NCBI GenBank assembly: GCA_965247735.1
Contig: CBDFHN010000002.1
Span: 2,852,001 to 2,916,000, forward strand
From: JAOXRU01 sp965247735
GTDB taxonomy: Bacteria > Bacteroidota > Bacteroidia > Flavobacteriales > Flavobacteriaceae
Length of the DNA stretch: 64,000 nucleotides
Direction: 5' to 3'
The first letter of the stretch is position 1. The number at the start of each line of letters is the position of its first letter. This document shows, piece after piece, positions 1 through 7,778 of this stretch. The notes under the pieces were generated by a model. The model was not told the origin of the DNA. It saw only the letters and a program-made list of their open reading frames with translations, and did not search any database. The position numbers and the translations under genes are program-made.

Positions 1-423
1 GAAGAAGAATTATTGTTCTTTAGAAAAATGATAAGTTTTCAAAAAAAAGCTGTTGATAAAATTGAAAATAATGATTTTGAAACGTTAAAGGAATTAAATG
101 ATTTTTTAAAGAAAGAGAAACCTAAAAGGTTAATGTCAAGATCCGTAAATCTAAAAAAAAGAACTATTACATATCATTTTTCTGGAAATGTAAAGTCAAT
201 AATATTATTCATGAAAAAGAAAAAAAACAATTTTCATGAGAAAACAATTATTATAGAGAAAGATAATTTTTTTAATGAAAACGATAGAAGACAAAAATAT
301 TTTGTAATAAAAGATACTATTACAAATAGAAAAGGTTTGGTCAATGTAAATGGGCAGTTAATAATTCCAGCCAAGTATACTGGATATTCTATAGATACTG
401 ACCCCCCATTCTGGTCATACTGA
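1..423 (+). pseudogene. WG-repeat protein fragment, cut by an IS21-family element
   Basis: The frame is open from the first base (E-E-E-L precede the first possible start), so the gene begins outside the window. About 130 Lys/Asn-rich residues are present, and the last native stretch, GLVNVNGQLIIPAKY, has the pattern of a WG (KWG) repeat: G-L-V-N, a small turn with Gly, then I-I-P and Tyr. The next residues are encoded by the IS end starting at about 399, and the frame stops at 423, so the repeat is broken in the middle. No continuation is found on the far side of the IS. WG repeats are protein-interaction beta repeats; the specific function is unknown. Confidence 0.7.
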
Positions 424-466
424 CCCCTCTACTGATTTGGTATTAAAAAGATAAGTCATGACAAAA

Positions 467-1186
467 TTACAGTTTTTTTCTAAGACTATTTCCTTTGAGT
501 TCTATACGATGTGATGAATGCACCAATCGATCTAAAATTGCATCGGCTATTGTAGCTTCCCCAATGATTTCGTACCAGCTTTTTACAGGGAGCTGACTGG
601 CAATAATAGTGGAGTACTTTCCATGTCTATCTTCAATAATTTCCATAAGATCCATTTGTTGTTTTTTGTCTAGATGGGTGAGTCCAAAATCATCTAATAT
701 TAATAATCCAGCTTTAGCAATACGTTCAAAGAGCTTAAAGATACTCCCGTCTAGTCTTGCCATTTTGGTTTTTATCAGTAATTTCTGAGTATTAAAATAG
801 AGTACTTTGGTGCTCTGTGCGCAGGCTCTATGTCCTAGTGCAGAGGCAATAAAACTTTTGCCACATCCTGTGGCTCCTGTAATAAGTATAGACTCTCCTT
901 TTGTAAGATATTGTCCAGTGGCCAGTTCTGTGATCTGAGATTTATTAAGCCCTCTACTAGCGCCATAGCTCAGTTCTTCTACAGTGGCACTATATCTGAA
1001 CTTGGCTGTTCTTTTTAAACGTTCAAAACGTCTATTGGCACGATCTTCTTCTTCGCTTTGTAGCAATATCTCTAGGCCTTCACTTAGCGATAGTTCATGA
1101 TGTTGTCTAGTTTCCATAAGGGCTTCCCAGCGATGGGACATCCCTATTAAACGCAATTGTTTTAGGTGGTTTTCAATGTTTGTCAT
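467..1186 (-). CDS. istB: IS21-family helper ATPase IstB
   Basis: This is the AAA+ ATPase that works with IstA in IS21 transposition, selecting and remodelling target DNA. The 239 residues are close to the usual 240-260. The N-terminal part is helical (LRLIGMSHRWEAL). The Walker A is GATGCGKS near residue 105, the Walker B is LLILDDFG near residue 155, and a sensor-like IIASQLP follows. The ATG lies 26 bases downstream of the istA stop, the normal IS21 order. The reading frame is intact, so the element could still be active. The family call is firm. Confidence 0.97.
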   Translation of the reverse strand: MTNIENHLKQLRLIGMSHRWEALMETRQHHELSLSEGLEILLQSEEEDRANRRFERLKRTAKFRYSATVEELSYGASRGLNKSQITELATGQYLTKGESILITGATGCGKSFIASALGHRACAQSTKVLYFNTQKLLIKTKMARLDGSIFKLFERIAKAGLLILDDFGLTHLDKKQQMDLMEIIEDRHGKYSTIIASQLPVKSWYEIIGEATIADAILDRLVHSSHRIELKGNSLRKKL

Positions 1187-1212
1187 TTGCTATTGATTTA
1201 AAATTAAAGTTG

Positions 1213-2763
1213 TTATTTATAGGAGTTTGCTCCTCTAATATTATTGTGTTTGGGTAATGGGGCATCAGGGACATCCTGAGTAGCTTCTACCATTTTATTT
1301 TCCAAGATTCGTTTTAAAAAACCATAGGAATAATTGCTACATTGCATGGCAATTTCACAGGCTTTGATAAATTCTCCAGTATCGGTATGCTTGGAGAGTT
1401 TCAAGATCCCCTCACTGGTTCTATAGAGTTGTTCAGGGTATTTATCCTGTTTAAACAACGCATTAATGTATTGATAGAGCGTCTCAGAATGGCGATACCC
1501 TCTTTGCATATAGTATGTTGGACTGCGCTGTTTATAGTATTGATGAGTAGAACATAAATGTTCCTTTTGGGTGGTGTATCCTGATTTTTTTAAACTTCTG
1601 GGATGCGTTGCAATAAGCGTCCCTCGATCTCCAAAGATTCGTACAATACTTCTGGTATAAATGACTCTGGTTTGCCTTCCTATATAAGTAAAAGGCACGC
1701 TATAGTGATGTTTATCAGTCCCTAGATAAATATGATTGTTATGCGCCACCTTGAGGCTCTTATAATATTTCACCTCAAAATCATGGGTAGGTAGCGGTGA
1801 TAAAGTTTGTTTCTCATCGGCAATAAACTTCTCTACCCTTGAGTAATCCTTTTGCTGCATACGGGTTTGGTTGTGTGCCTGCATTTTATCTTTAATAGCC
1901 TTGTTCAAACTAGTAATATCGAAGAATTGCTGGTGGCGTATTTTGGCATATACCCTGGAGTAGATTAGTTTTACCTGATTCTCGACCAATGCCTTATCCT
2001 GTGGCTTCCTTACCCTTGCAGGAGTAACGGTAGTGGTGTAATGATTGGCAAAATCCTCCAAAACCTTGTTAATGGTAGGTTCATATCTACTGGCTTTAAC
2101 TACCGCTGCTTTTAAGTTATCGGGAACCAATGTTTGAGGGACTCCTGATAAATCCTTTAAACAACATTGCAAGGCATGGATAAAATCATCTGTCTTTTGG
2201 CTAGGTACAGCCAAGGCAAAAGCATAGTCCGAATAAGGGAGACATGCAACAAAAACCTGTACGGGTATTTCTTCTCCCGTTTCTTTATCGATATAAGATA
2301 AAAGCTTCCCTGCAAAATCAATATAAAGTTTATCACCAGGATGATGTTCTAAGCTTAAAGAAGGCTTGCCTGCTTTATAATGTTGTCGTAAAACAGAGCA
2401 GAACTGACTGTAACAATAATGATTATCTGGAGATCCAGATTTGTATTCTTCCCATAGAACCATTCGGTTAACACCAACCTTATTGAGCTCTTTGGCGTAA
2501 TAGTCTAACTGCTCTTTTAAAGGCTGATAACGAGCATCTCTATAAGCGGGATTCCCAGGTAAAAGTGAAGCTTCCAATTCAGGGTCCTCTAAGGCAAGCA
2601 GTGTTGCTATGGGGATACCGCTTACGGTAACTTTGGCTACATAATTCTTTACCGTGTTTTTACTCACACCAAGGATTCTGGCTATGGTTTTATAGCCTTT
2701 GCCCTGATGGTGCATTCTTAATAATTGTTTTACAAGACTCATACGTTTTGGTTTTCCAGCCAT
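1213..2763 (-). CDS. istA: IS21-family transposase IstA
   Basis: A 516-residue DDE transposase. An N-terminal helix-turn-helix (about 8-45, with GKGYKTIARILGVSKNTVKNY) binds the element ends. The rve integrase core follows, with first Asp in KLYIDFAG, second Asp in TLVPDNLKAAV and the Glu in KALVENQVKLIYSR. The C-terminal part has the Mu-like beta-barrel region (YLGTDKHHYSVPF). The first codon is ATG at 2763, about 50 bases inside the innermost end repeat. The length and all three catalytic residues are intact. Confidence 0.97.
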   Translation of the reverse strand: MAGKPKRMSLVKQLLRMHHQGKGYKTIARILGVSKNTVKNYVAKVTVSGIPIATLLALEDPELEASLLPGNPAYRDARYQPLKEQLDYYAKELNKVGVNRMVLWEEYKSGSPDNHYCYSQFCSVLRQHYKAGKPSLSLEHHPGDKLYIDFAGKLLSYIDKETGEEIPVQVFVACLPYSDYAFALAVPSQKTDDFIHALQCCLKDLSGVPQTLVPDNLKAAVVKASRYEPTINKVLEDFANHYTTTVTPARVRKPQDKALVENQVKLIYSRVYAKIRHQQFFDITSLNKAIKDKMQAHNQTRMQQKDYSRVEKFIADEKQTLSPLPTHDFEVKYYKSLKVAHNNHIYLGTDKHHYSVPFTYIGRQTRVIYTRSIVRIFGDRGTLIATHPRSLKKSGYTTQKEHLCSTHQYYKQRSPTYYMQRGYRHSETLYQYINALFKQDKYPEQLYRTSEGILKLSKHTDTGEFIKACEIAMQCSNYSYGFLKRILENKMVEATQDVPDAPLPKHNNIRGANSYK

Positions 2764-2816
2764 AGACTATCTTTTGATGGTTAAAACCATCAAGTAAAAC
2801 CAAAATCAAATAACCA

Positions 2817-3054
2817 AAGGGGTCAGTATAGTCCAGAATCTTATAAAGAATTACTCGCTTAGAGGGGGCAATATCCTCCAGAATAATACAAAACCAACTC
2901 CAAAAGGGGGTCAGCTTGATTCAGAATAACAATACAAAAGCGTCCAAAACTATTTTTGAACCCAAATTTGGCTATCTTTTAGTGTAGAGGGGTCAGCATC
3001 AGACAGAACGACAGTTGTTTTTATAGCCGTTTTGATTGCCCCTAAGAGGGGTCA
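2817..3054 (+). repeat. Five end-like repeats at the right side of the IS
   Basis: Five copies of a roughly 22-base motif lie in the same orientation at about 2818, 2873, 2907, 2988 and 3046. Each begins with AGGGG or GGGGG followed by TCAG (CAAT in the second), and most end in CAGAAT or CAGAAC. The left end of the element has only two copies. IS21 ends usually carry two or three such transposase-binding repeats, so five is many; some may be left from a second end or an earlier insertion. Confidence 0.7.
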
Positions 3055-3241
3055 GCTTGCTGTAGTGTATCCACAATGCCCCTACTGCTAATAATGCATA
3101 TGAATTTATCTTACTTATTTTTGATGCTAATCCTTGGGCGTCCGAAATTCCAGATTTAAGATCACTATTATCTATACCTGTATCAGAAAACAAACTGTTG
3201 TTATCTGTAGACTTTACTTCCATTAATATTGTTGATTTCAA
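3055..3241 (-). pseudogene. N-terminal fragment of an unknown small membrane protein
   Basis: The minus-strand frame starts at 3241 (MKSTILMEVKST...) and has about 60 native residues before it runs into the IS end, where the last residues KLTPLRG come from the IS repeat. A hydrophobic stretch, SYALLAVGALWIHYS, near residues 47-61 looks like a membrane segment. The rest of the gene is not found left of the IS. I do not recognise the family. It is recorded as a truncated gene because it carries a start, a plausible coding pattern and an abrupt join to the element. Confidence 0.45.
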
Positions 3242-3313
3242 TAAAAGTAGTTGTAAGTTAAAAGAATAAAAAGTATTTTAGTATGACAAACTGGTAGTTT
3301 CTCAAAGTTTTTT

Positions 3314-3502
3314 ATGCTAAATGCTCCATCATTTAACCAAGTAAAAAGAATGCCCCATACATACTACAAAAGGGATGGTTTTACTTTTTTTTTCAAAAAC
3401 GATTATCATTATTTTGATATTAGATTAGAAGAGGTAGATTTATATGACTTTGGTGATAGGTATGATATTGGTGATGAGATAACTTTTTTTGATGAGAAAT
3501 GA
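3314..3502 (+). CDS. Small acidic hypothetical protein
   Basis: 62 residues, rich in Asp, Tyr and Phe, with no membrane segment or signal peptide. Its stop overlaps the start of the next gene in an ATGA junction (3499-3502), so the two are probably translated together. I do not recognise a family. The coupled neighbour is a nuclease-like protein, so a partner or regulator role is possible, but this is only inference from position. Confidence 0.6.
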   Translation: MLNAPSFNQVKRMPHTYYKRDGFTFFFKNDYHYFDIRLEEVDLYDFGDRYDIGDEITFFDEK

Positions 3503-4326
3503 TTAGCCGAAAGAGTAAGATTTACGGATATGTTTTAGAGGACGGAGAATGGTTAGAGTTTAGTAAGTTCAATATTCCTATCGAAGAAGATAAGCTTAGA
3601 ATTTGGAAAGATGACTACAAAAAGAGAATTCATGTTAAGCCTAGTTTAGACAGTCCTCTAATTTTTTACAAGCCTAAATACAAAACGTTTAGTTACTTCA
3701 GAGGGCATAGTCATGATGTTAATGGTAATGATAGCCCCTTAACATTCTCACACATTTTTAGACAAAAAGTTCTATCTAATATGGAAACAATAAATTTTGA
3801 AATAAGTAAAATAATCAACTCAAAAAGAAGAAGAAAAGAACATTTGGACTTTAAAATTGAGATTGAAAAAGTATTTATTGAAGAAAGGGTCTATGATGCT
3901 CAAGGAAACTACAAAACTCCTGATATTATTGTTGAGTTTCAAAGCCCAATTAGTTTAGCGATTAAATGGAATAATAAAATTTATATCGAGATAGTTGAGT
4001 CAAGTCATACTCGAGGTGATAAAATCAAATTTTTAGAACAGTTTGGACATCCAATTTTGGAAATACCACCACAAAAGAGCTTTAATTATTTGAAACTAAA
4101 ATCAATTCTAGATGTTACACATAATGATGTTCAAGCTTTAGAAGAAAAAATATCTAACTTTTTTAACAAGGCTGTTTGGGCTGATCTTTTATACGATCCA
4201 ATATCTATTCAATATGAGGATAGAGTAATAAATAATCATTACAACAAAGAAAATGTATTACTAAGAAAAAAGGTTCTTGAATTAGAGAGTGAAAAAAATC
4301 AATTAGATGATAATCTTTTTTTTTAA
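3499..4326 (+). CDS. CoiA-like PD-(D/E)XK nuclease-like protein with coiled-coil tail
   Basis: 275 residues in the annotated frame. The middle (about residues 128-195) has TPDIIVEFQ, then IYIEIVESSHTRGDKIKFLE, then HPILEIPP. This is the D...(E)xV plus Arg/Lys plus beta-strand layout seen in CoiA-type competence nucleases and related PD-(D/E)XK folds (a CxxC zinc site is not evident). The last 40 residues are a coiled coil. The frame ends just behind a run of nine T residues (4316-4324). One more T, or a -1 slip, would add about 62 residues: more coiled coil and a C-terminal membrane segment, ending at 4514. The nuclease call is by motif only and is tentative. Confidence 0.6.
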   Translation: MISRKSKIYGYVLEDGEWLEFSKFNIPIEEDKLRIWKDDYKKRIHVKPSLDSPLIFYKPKYKTFSYFRGHSHDVNGNDSPLTFSHIFRQKVLSNMETINFEISKIINSKRRRKEHLDFKIEIEKVFIEERVYDAQGNYKTPDIIVEFQSPISLAIKWNNKIYIEIVESSHTRGDKIKFLEQFGHPILEIPPQKSFNYLKLKSILDVTHNDVQALEEKISNFFNKAVWADLLYDPISIQYEDRVINNHYNKENVLLRKKVLELESEKNQLDDNLFF

Positions 4327-4514
4327 ACAACAAACTAAGTGGTATAACTGATTATCAAAAATTAAACCAACACCCTGAAGAATTAAACCAAGATATTGAA
4401 AACTTAGAATTAGAAAATCCTAAAATTCAAGAACAACTAAAAAATAAACTATTCACCTACAAACTAGTTGTCTTGGCGTTATTAATAGCTGTTTCTCTAA
4501 TGATTCTTTTTTAG
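4316..4514 (+). other. T9 tract and out-of-frame continuation encoding a membrane-anchor tail
   Basis: After the T9 run, the frame one base back reads LNNKLSGITDYQKLNQ, then an acidic coiled-coil stretch and KLVVLALLIAVSLMILF before a TAG at 4512-4514. The sequence has coding character and continues the heptad pattern of the upstream protein, so it is very likely the true C-terminus of that gene. It could be reached by polymerase slippage, ribosomal frameshifting or phase variation in the T run. Alternatively this allele is simply broken, or the run was miscounted. Confidence 0.6.
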
Positions 4515-4734
4515 AATATTATTTATTTTTACATAATAATATTCGAGATGAAATATCCAAAGATGAACGTTTAAGTTGTTCGATGTATAAGTGATTCTCT
4601 TATATAGAAAGCTAAAAACATGATAATCCAAAGAAAAAGAAACTATTTTCTAAAAATTAAATCGACACTTATCACCCATTTATAATTGACTTCTATACGA
4701 CTCACACCAATTTTTATCTTCTATCAATAAACTA

Positions 4735-4764
4735 AAATACCCTAATCTTTCGATTAAGGTATTT
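4735..4764 (-). terminator. Rho-independent-type hairpin after the ubiquitin-like operon
   Basis: AAATACC and TAATC pair with GATTA and GGTATTT around a four-base loop. The hairpin lies 9 bases past the stop of the DUF6527-type gene. The T tract on the minus strand is short. Confidence 0.6.
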
Positions 4765-4772
4765 ATTAAAAA

Positions 4773-5213
4773 CTACTTCCAGAACATCAACTTTTGCAAT
4801 CGGCTCCTTTTTTTAAATTCAGGTATTCTGACCGATTCAGTATCATCATCTTCAACCTTGTTTAAACTTTTAGAGTCTTTACCTAGGTAATACTTATCTC
4901 TTTCAAAATTTTCAAAACTTCTGATTCTTCTAATCTTACCGTCACTCCAAGTTGAAGCCCATTCTATTTCACCATCTATAATCCAATAATGAGATTTACA
5001 ATTAAAACTCCAATTTCCAACTGATGGTTTAAGAGTTACTGCTTCACCGTTATAAATCATTCTCCAACCTGTTGGTGAAAGCGGAGTATTAACCTCACTA
5101 CCGCAACCACAGGCACAGTTATGAATTACTGTTCCATAATCTAACGATATGTATAAAACACCATCTTTAATTATGTCTGGCATAAACTCTACGAACTTAT
5201 GTTGAACTATCAT
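4773..5213 (-). CDS. DUF6527-type zinc-binding protein of a ubiquitin-like system
   Basis: 146 residues. Cys33, Cys35 and Cys37 (CACGCGS) and Cys72-x-x-His75 (NCKSHYWI) form a likely zinc site. The conserved strings YGTVIHNCACGCG, TPLSPTGW and SVGNWSFNCKSHYWI match the DUF6527 family as I know it. Members often lie beside multi-ubiquitin and ThiF/E1 genes, and treble-clef or RING-like roles have been suggested for such small zinc proteins in bacterial ubiquitin-like loci. The start overlaps the end of the E1 gene by 17 bases, so expression is coupled. The last 45 residues are polar, acidic then basic. The role (E3-like or adaptor) is inference. Confidence 0.8.
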   Translation of the reverse strand: MIVQHKFVEFMPDIIKDGVLYISLDYGTVIHNCACGCGSEVNTPLSPTGWRMIYNGEAVTLKPSVGNWSFNCKSHYWIIDGEIEWASTWSDGKIRRIRSFENFERDKYYLGKDSKSLNKVEDDDTESVRIPEFKKRSRLQKLMFWK

Positions 5214-6375
5214 TGTTTTCTATATGATTTACATTAATCGAATAGACGCTATCATGTTCGCCCTCAAGGTCGTTAAGAAATCCGTAAAGCTTCTTCCACT
5301 TCATAACAGCGAAAACTGCATTTAAAGCATTTATTTCAGCTATTTGAATGTTTGAAGAATAGTCTTCATCTTCTTCATCAGCAAACGAAACACGCCCTTC
5401 CCAAACATGATTTCTATTGTCTTCAGTACTAGTAGTCGTTCTTACCATTCCAATTAAAGAATCGTCTACACGCTCAACACCAATACCAGTATCAATAAAA
5501 GAAATTTTTAAGTCCTCTAGCTTTTCAAATATTTGCTTTTTGGCTTCACTATTATCGATACAGATAAAAACAAAATCTAAGCTATTAAGAAGTCCTAAAT
5601 TCGTTGCATTAACATATAATTCGTGAGGTATTACATGCTTATGCATTTTAGAATAAATTCTACTATAATATTCAACTTTAGATGTGGACTTATTCAATTC
5701 TTCCAAAGACGGTGCGCTAGGCGCTCTAAAAGCATTATGTTGCAGAAACTTATCTCCATCAAACAAATGAATTTCACCTACAAGTGTTTTGGCTACAAAA
5801 TCTAAAATATACGAGCCTGTACCACCTAAGCCTATAATACCAATTTTTAGCCCAGAGAGCTTTTGATTTATGACATCGATTTCCGCTTTTGAAGAATTTG
5901 TATCACTATAATTTAAAACGCAATCCTCAGTTAATGACTCAATCACTTTATATGTTTGAGCAGTTGCCTCAGAGTCAACATGTTTAGCTGGAGCAGATAT
6001 GATTTTGATATATTGGGTTACTTTCTCAAAGTAATCTGCATAACCATTAGCAGGTTTGTTTGAAAATGAATGATTGACAACAATACCCTCTGCAAACTTT
6101 ACGGTATTACTTGTGTGTTGTATTTGACCAATACTTGTCCCATCAATATTACACGGAAACTCACCAGTAAAATGAATTACATGTGTGTTTGGCTTAGTAA
6201 CTCGATTATTAGCAATAGACACGTTGGTTACCAACGTGCCTTTTACTACCTTCTTGCTAGTATTTAATAATGGAATACTATGTATCAAAAGATAATTACC
6301 TATTATCTCAACTTCATAACCTTGATCACGAAGTTTTTTGATATCGGGACTATGATTTATTAGTTTGCGTGACAT
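5197..6375 (-). CDS. E2-like (DUF6791-type) plus ThiF/E1 adenylyltransferase fusion
   Basis: 392 residues. The C-terminal half is a ThiF/MoeB/E1 fold: Rossmann loop GLGGTG at 182-187, FDGD with Asp206 and Asp208, Arg217 in HNAFR, Lys233 and ICIDN with Asp274, the residues that bind ATP and Mg in E1 enzymes. The N-terminal 165 residues resemble the DUF6791 type that precedes ThiF in multi-ubiquitin loci; His65/His68 and Cys75 in FPCNIDG look like an E2-type active-site region. Only three cysteines exist (75, 152, 272), and none follows the adenylation core where E1 thioester cysteines usually sit. Expected role: activate the C-terminus of the ubiquitin-like protein and pass it to Cys75. It overlaps both neighbours. 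Confidence 0.85.
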   Translation of the reverse strand: MSRKLINHSPDIKKLRDQGYEVEIIGNYLLIHSIPLLNTSKKVVKGTLVTNVSIANNRVTKPNTHVIHFTGEFPCNIDGTSIGQIQHTSNTVKFAEGIVVNHSFSNKPANGYADYFEKVTQYIKIISAPAKHVDSEATAQTYKVIESLTEDCVLNYSDTNSSKAEIDVINQKLSGLKIGIIGLGGTGSYILDFVAKTLVGEIHLFDGDKFLQHNAFRAPSAPSLEELNKSTSKVEYYSRIYSKMHKHVIPHELYVNATNLGLLNSLDFVFICIDNSEAKKQIFEKLEDLKISFIDTGIGVERVDDSLIGMVRTTTSTEDNRNHVWEGRVSFADEEDEDYSSNIQIAEINALNAVFAVMKWKKLYGFLNDLEGEHDSVYSINVNHIENNDSST

Positions 6376-7015
6376 TGAAAATCATTTTATTATTAACAGA
6401 AATCACTTCACTTTTCACCATAGTTCCATTTGGCTTACCTGGAACCCCCTTAACATAGTTTATAGTATAAATTACATTTGGGTTAGCTGATATAGTACCA
6501 TATTCTAACGCAACAACCTCATCAAATGAAATCTTATCGCTAACCCATGGTTTTGGCTTAGCATTAACTATAACACACTCGATAATCAAATCTAGTTTGC
6601 AACTTACAAAACAAGATTTTTTAGTGATTGCTATTTTGTGCTCAACGTCATCTTTATATGTGACTTCAATTCCACCAGCACGTAATTCGTTTAGAGAGAA
6701 TCTATCTGAATCAATTCCAGCAACAGACATAATTTCATTTGGAGTCATAATACACTCTTCAACTTCAATTTCTATATTATCAACTTTAATAATAATTCCT
6801 TTATAAGGTCTAGCTCTTAAGTTTTCTATACCTGCTGTTTTTAAGTCAACTTCTTCATCAAGTTGAATAGGTGTAAAACCTTTCTCGTTAATTTTTTGAA
6901 GCAACTCATAGTCTTCAACTGGAGACAAATTTGCAATTGTCAATATCTGTCTACCCGTTATTTTTGATTCGTTGGTCTCGAACTTCTTACTGTTTAATCT
7001 AAATGTGTAAATCAT
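6350..7015 (-). CDS. Multi-ubiquitin protein (three ubiquitin-like repeats)
   Basis: 221 residues made of about three beta-grasp units: 1-71 (FRLNSKKFETNESKITGRQI...), 72-146 and 147-221. The features ITGRQIL, SPVEDYELLQK, LDEEVDLKTAGIENL in repeat 1, LNELRAGG in repeat 2 and DEVVALEYG in repeat 3 are those of the Multiubiquitin family. The C-terminus reads MIFNVTQTNKS, so there is no terminal Gly-Gly as in eukaryotic ubiquitin; this is usual in the family, where processing or use of the tail is unsettled. It is first in the operon and overlaps the E2/E1 gene by 26 bases. It is probably the modifier that the downstream enzymes activate. Confidence 0.87.
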   Translation of the reverse strand: MIYTFRLNSKKFETNESKITGRQILTIANLSPVEDYELLQKINEKGFTPIQLDEEVDLKTAGIENLRARPYKGIIIKVDNIEIEVEECIMTPNEIMSVAGIDSDRFSLNELRAGGIEVTYKDDVEHKIAITKKSCFVSCKLDLIIECVIVNAKPKPWVSDKISFDEVVALEYGTISANPNVIYTINYVKGVPGKPNGTMVKSEVISVNNKMIFNVTQTNKS

Positions 7016-7152
7016 CTTTTTTTATTTTATTTAATATTCTTTTCCTCTATTTTGTATTCTCTTCATCAGAATATTGAAGTTTATTGAAGTAAAAAAAGCG
7101 CTAATACTTACCTATGAGGCTATAGACAAATCGAACAATTAAATAGTAACCA

Positions 7153-7184
7153 TTTGTATATCTTAAGAAAACATGATATATTTG
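7153..7184 (+). promoter_or_regulatory. Bacteroidota-type promoter inside the divergent gap
   Basis: TTTG at 7153-7156 and TATATTTG at 7177-7184 are separated by 20 bases, an almost perfect match to the -33/-7 consensus of the phylum. It points right, toward a terminator at 7226-7252 and not directly into a gene. Confidence 0.55.
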
Positions 7185-7189
7185 AAGTG

Positions 7190-7252
7190 CGAAAACGAAA
7201 TATATTAAATGTATTTCTAAATACTGAGGCCTGGTCTAACTGGGCTTTTTTT
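7190..7252 (+). ncRNA. Predicted small RNA between promoter and terminator
   Basis: A start about 6 bases past the -7 box at 7184 and an end at the hairpin plus T7 at 7226-7252 would give an RNA of about 60 nt. The body is A/U-rich and lacks a convincing reading frame; the overlapping 69-codon frame (7154-7363) starts on a TTG upstream of the promoter. No family is recognised. Its position between the ubiquitin-like operon and the XRE gene suggests a regulatory role, which is inference. Confidence 0.35.
7226..7252 (+). terminator. Hairpin plus T7 in the divergent gap
   Basis: GCCTGGT pairs with ACTGGGC (two wobble pairs, three-base loop), extended by A-U pairs, and runs into seven T residues. 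Confidence 0.6.
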
Positions 7253-7278
7253 ATGCATTGTAATTTTATATCATATTA

Positions 7279-7309
7279 TTTGTCTATTTTAATATTGTTT
7301 ATATATTTG
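7279..7309 (+). promoter_or_regulatory. Promoter of the XRE-ImmA gene pair
   Basis: TTTG at 7279-7282, a spacer of 19 bases, then TATATTTG at 7302-7309 match the -33/-7 consensus of Bacteroidota. The 5' leader to the ATG at 7437 would be about 120 bases and contains the operator-like palindrome. Confidence 0.65.
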
Positions 7310-7383
7310 CATCACTCGTGGCACAAACTGTTGCATCAAAGATACGATAATATGTTGCATTAACAATATAAAATGTTAAAAAT

Positions 7384-7399
7384 GTTTCATTAGTGAAAC
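7384..7399 (+). promoter_or_regulatory. Operator-like palindrome before the XRE gene
   Basis: GTTTCA and TGAAAC form a perfect inverted repeat with a four-base centre, 37 bases before the start codon. Two direct copies of TGTTGCAT lie just upstream (about 7330 and 7353). This is a typical arrangement for autoregulation by an XRE repressor, inferred from position. Confidence 0.5.
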
Positions 7400-7436
7400 G
7401 TTTTTTGTATTTTACAATGAACTAAAACAATTTATT

Positions 7437-7772
7437 ATGAGCAAAGAACTAGATACAGTAAAGCTTTCCATAATGCTGAATGACAAGCGTGGAAAAAAAG
7501 GACTAAGAGTTACTGCTGAAGAAATTGGAGGAGTAAGCGCATCAACACTTTCAAGAATTGAGCAAGGAAAGGTTCCAGATGTTGACACATTCATTAGAAT
7601 ATGTAAATGGTTAGGTATTCCAACCGATGAGTTCATCGCTGGTCATAAAAACCTTGATGAACGCTCTACACAAGATAAAATATCTTATCACCTCAGAGCA
7701 GATAAAGCATTAGATAAAAAAACTTTGGTAATGTTACAGCAAGTAATTAAAATGGCATTTGACCAAGTATAA
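7437..7772 (+). CDS. XRE-family repressor
   Basis: 111 residues. A Cro/C1 helix-turn-helix lies at about 15-60: LRVTAEEIGGVSASTLSRIEQGKVPDVDTFIRICKWLGI. The C-terminal 40 residues are helical (LDKKTLVMLQQVIKMAF). It is followed after 6 bases by an ImmA/IrrE metallopeptidase gene. In known pairs of this kind the peptidase cleaves the repressor after a stress signal and releases its target promoters. The divergent ubiquitin-like operon is the obvious target here; that link is inference. Confidence 0.88.
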   Translation: MSKELDTVKLSIMLNDKRGKKGLRVTAEEIGGVSASTLSRIEQGKVPDVDTFIRICKWLGIPTDEFIAGHKNLDERSTQDKISYHLRADKALDKKTLVMLQQVIKMAFDQV

Positions 7773-7778
7773 AATTCT

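Larger units (their letters stand above)
399..3054 (-). mobile_element. IS21-family insertion sequence
   Basis: The element carries istA followed by istB on the minus strand. The left end begins TGACCCCCC at 399 and is followed by a second copy of the end motif (TGACCCCTC at about 420). The right side has several copies of the inverse motif GGGGTCA, the outermost ending at 3054. TG...CA ends and multiple end repeats fit IS21. The flanks at 393-398 and 3055-3060 show no target duplication, and they belong to two different broken genes on opposite strands. This suggests a deletion or rearrangement after insertion, and leaves the exact right boundary uncertain (about 3005 or 3054). Confidence 0.93.

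Noticed and set aside
7154..7363. 69-codon plus-strand frame in the divergent gap
   Set aside because: It starts on a TTG inside the -33 region of a good promoter and runs through a terminator; composition is non-coding.
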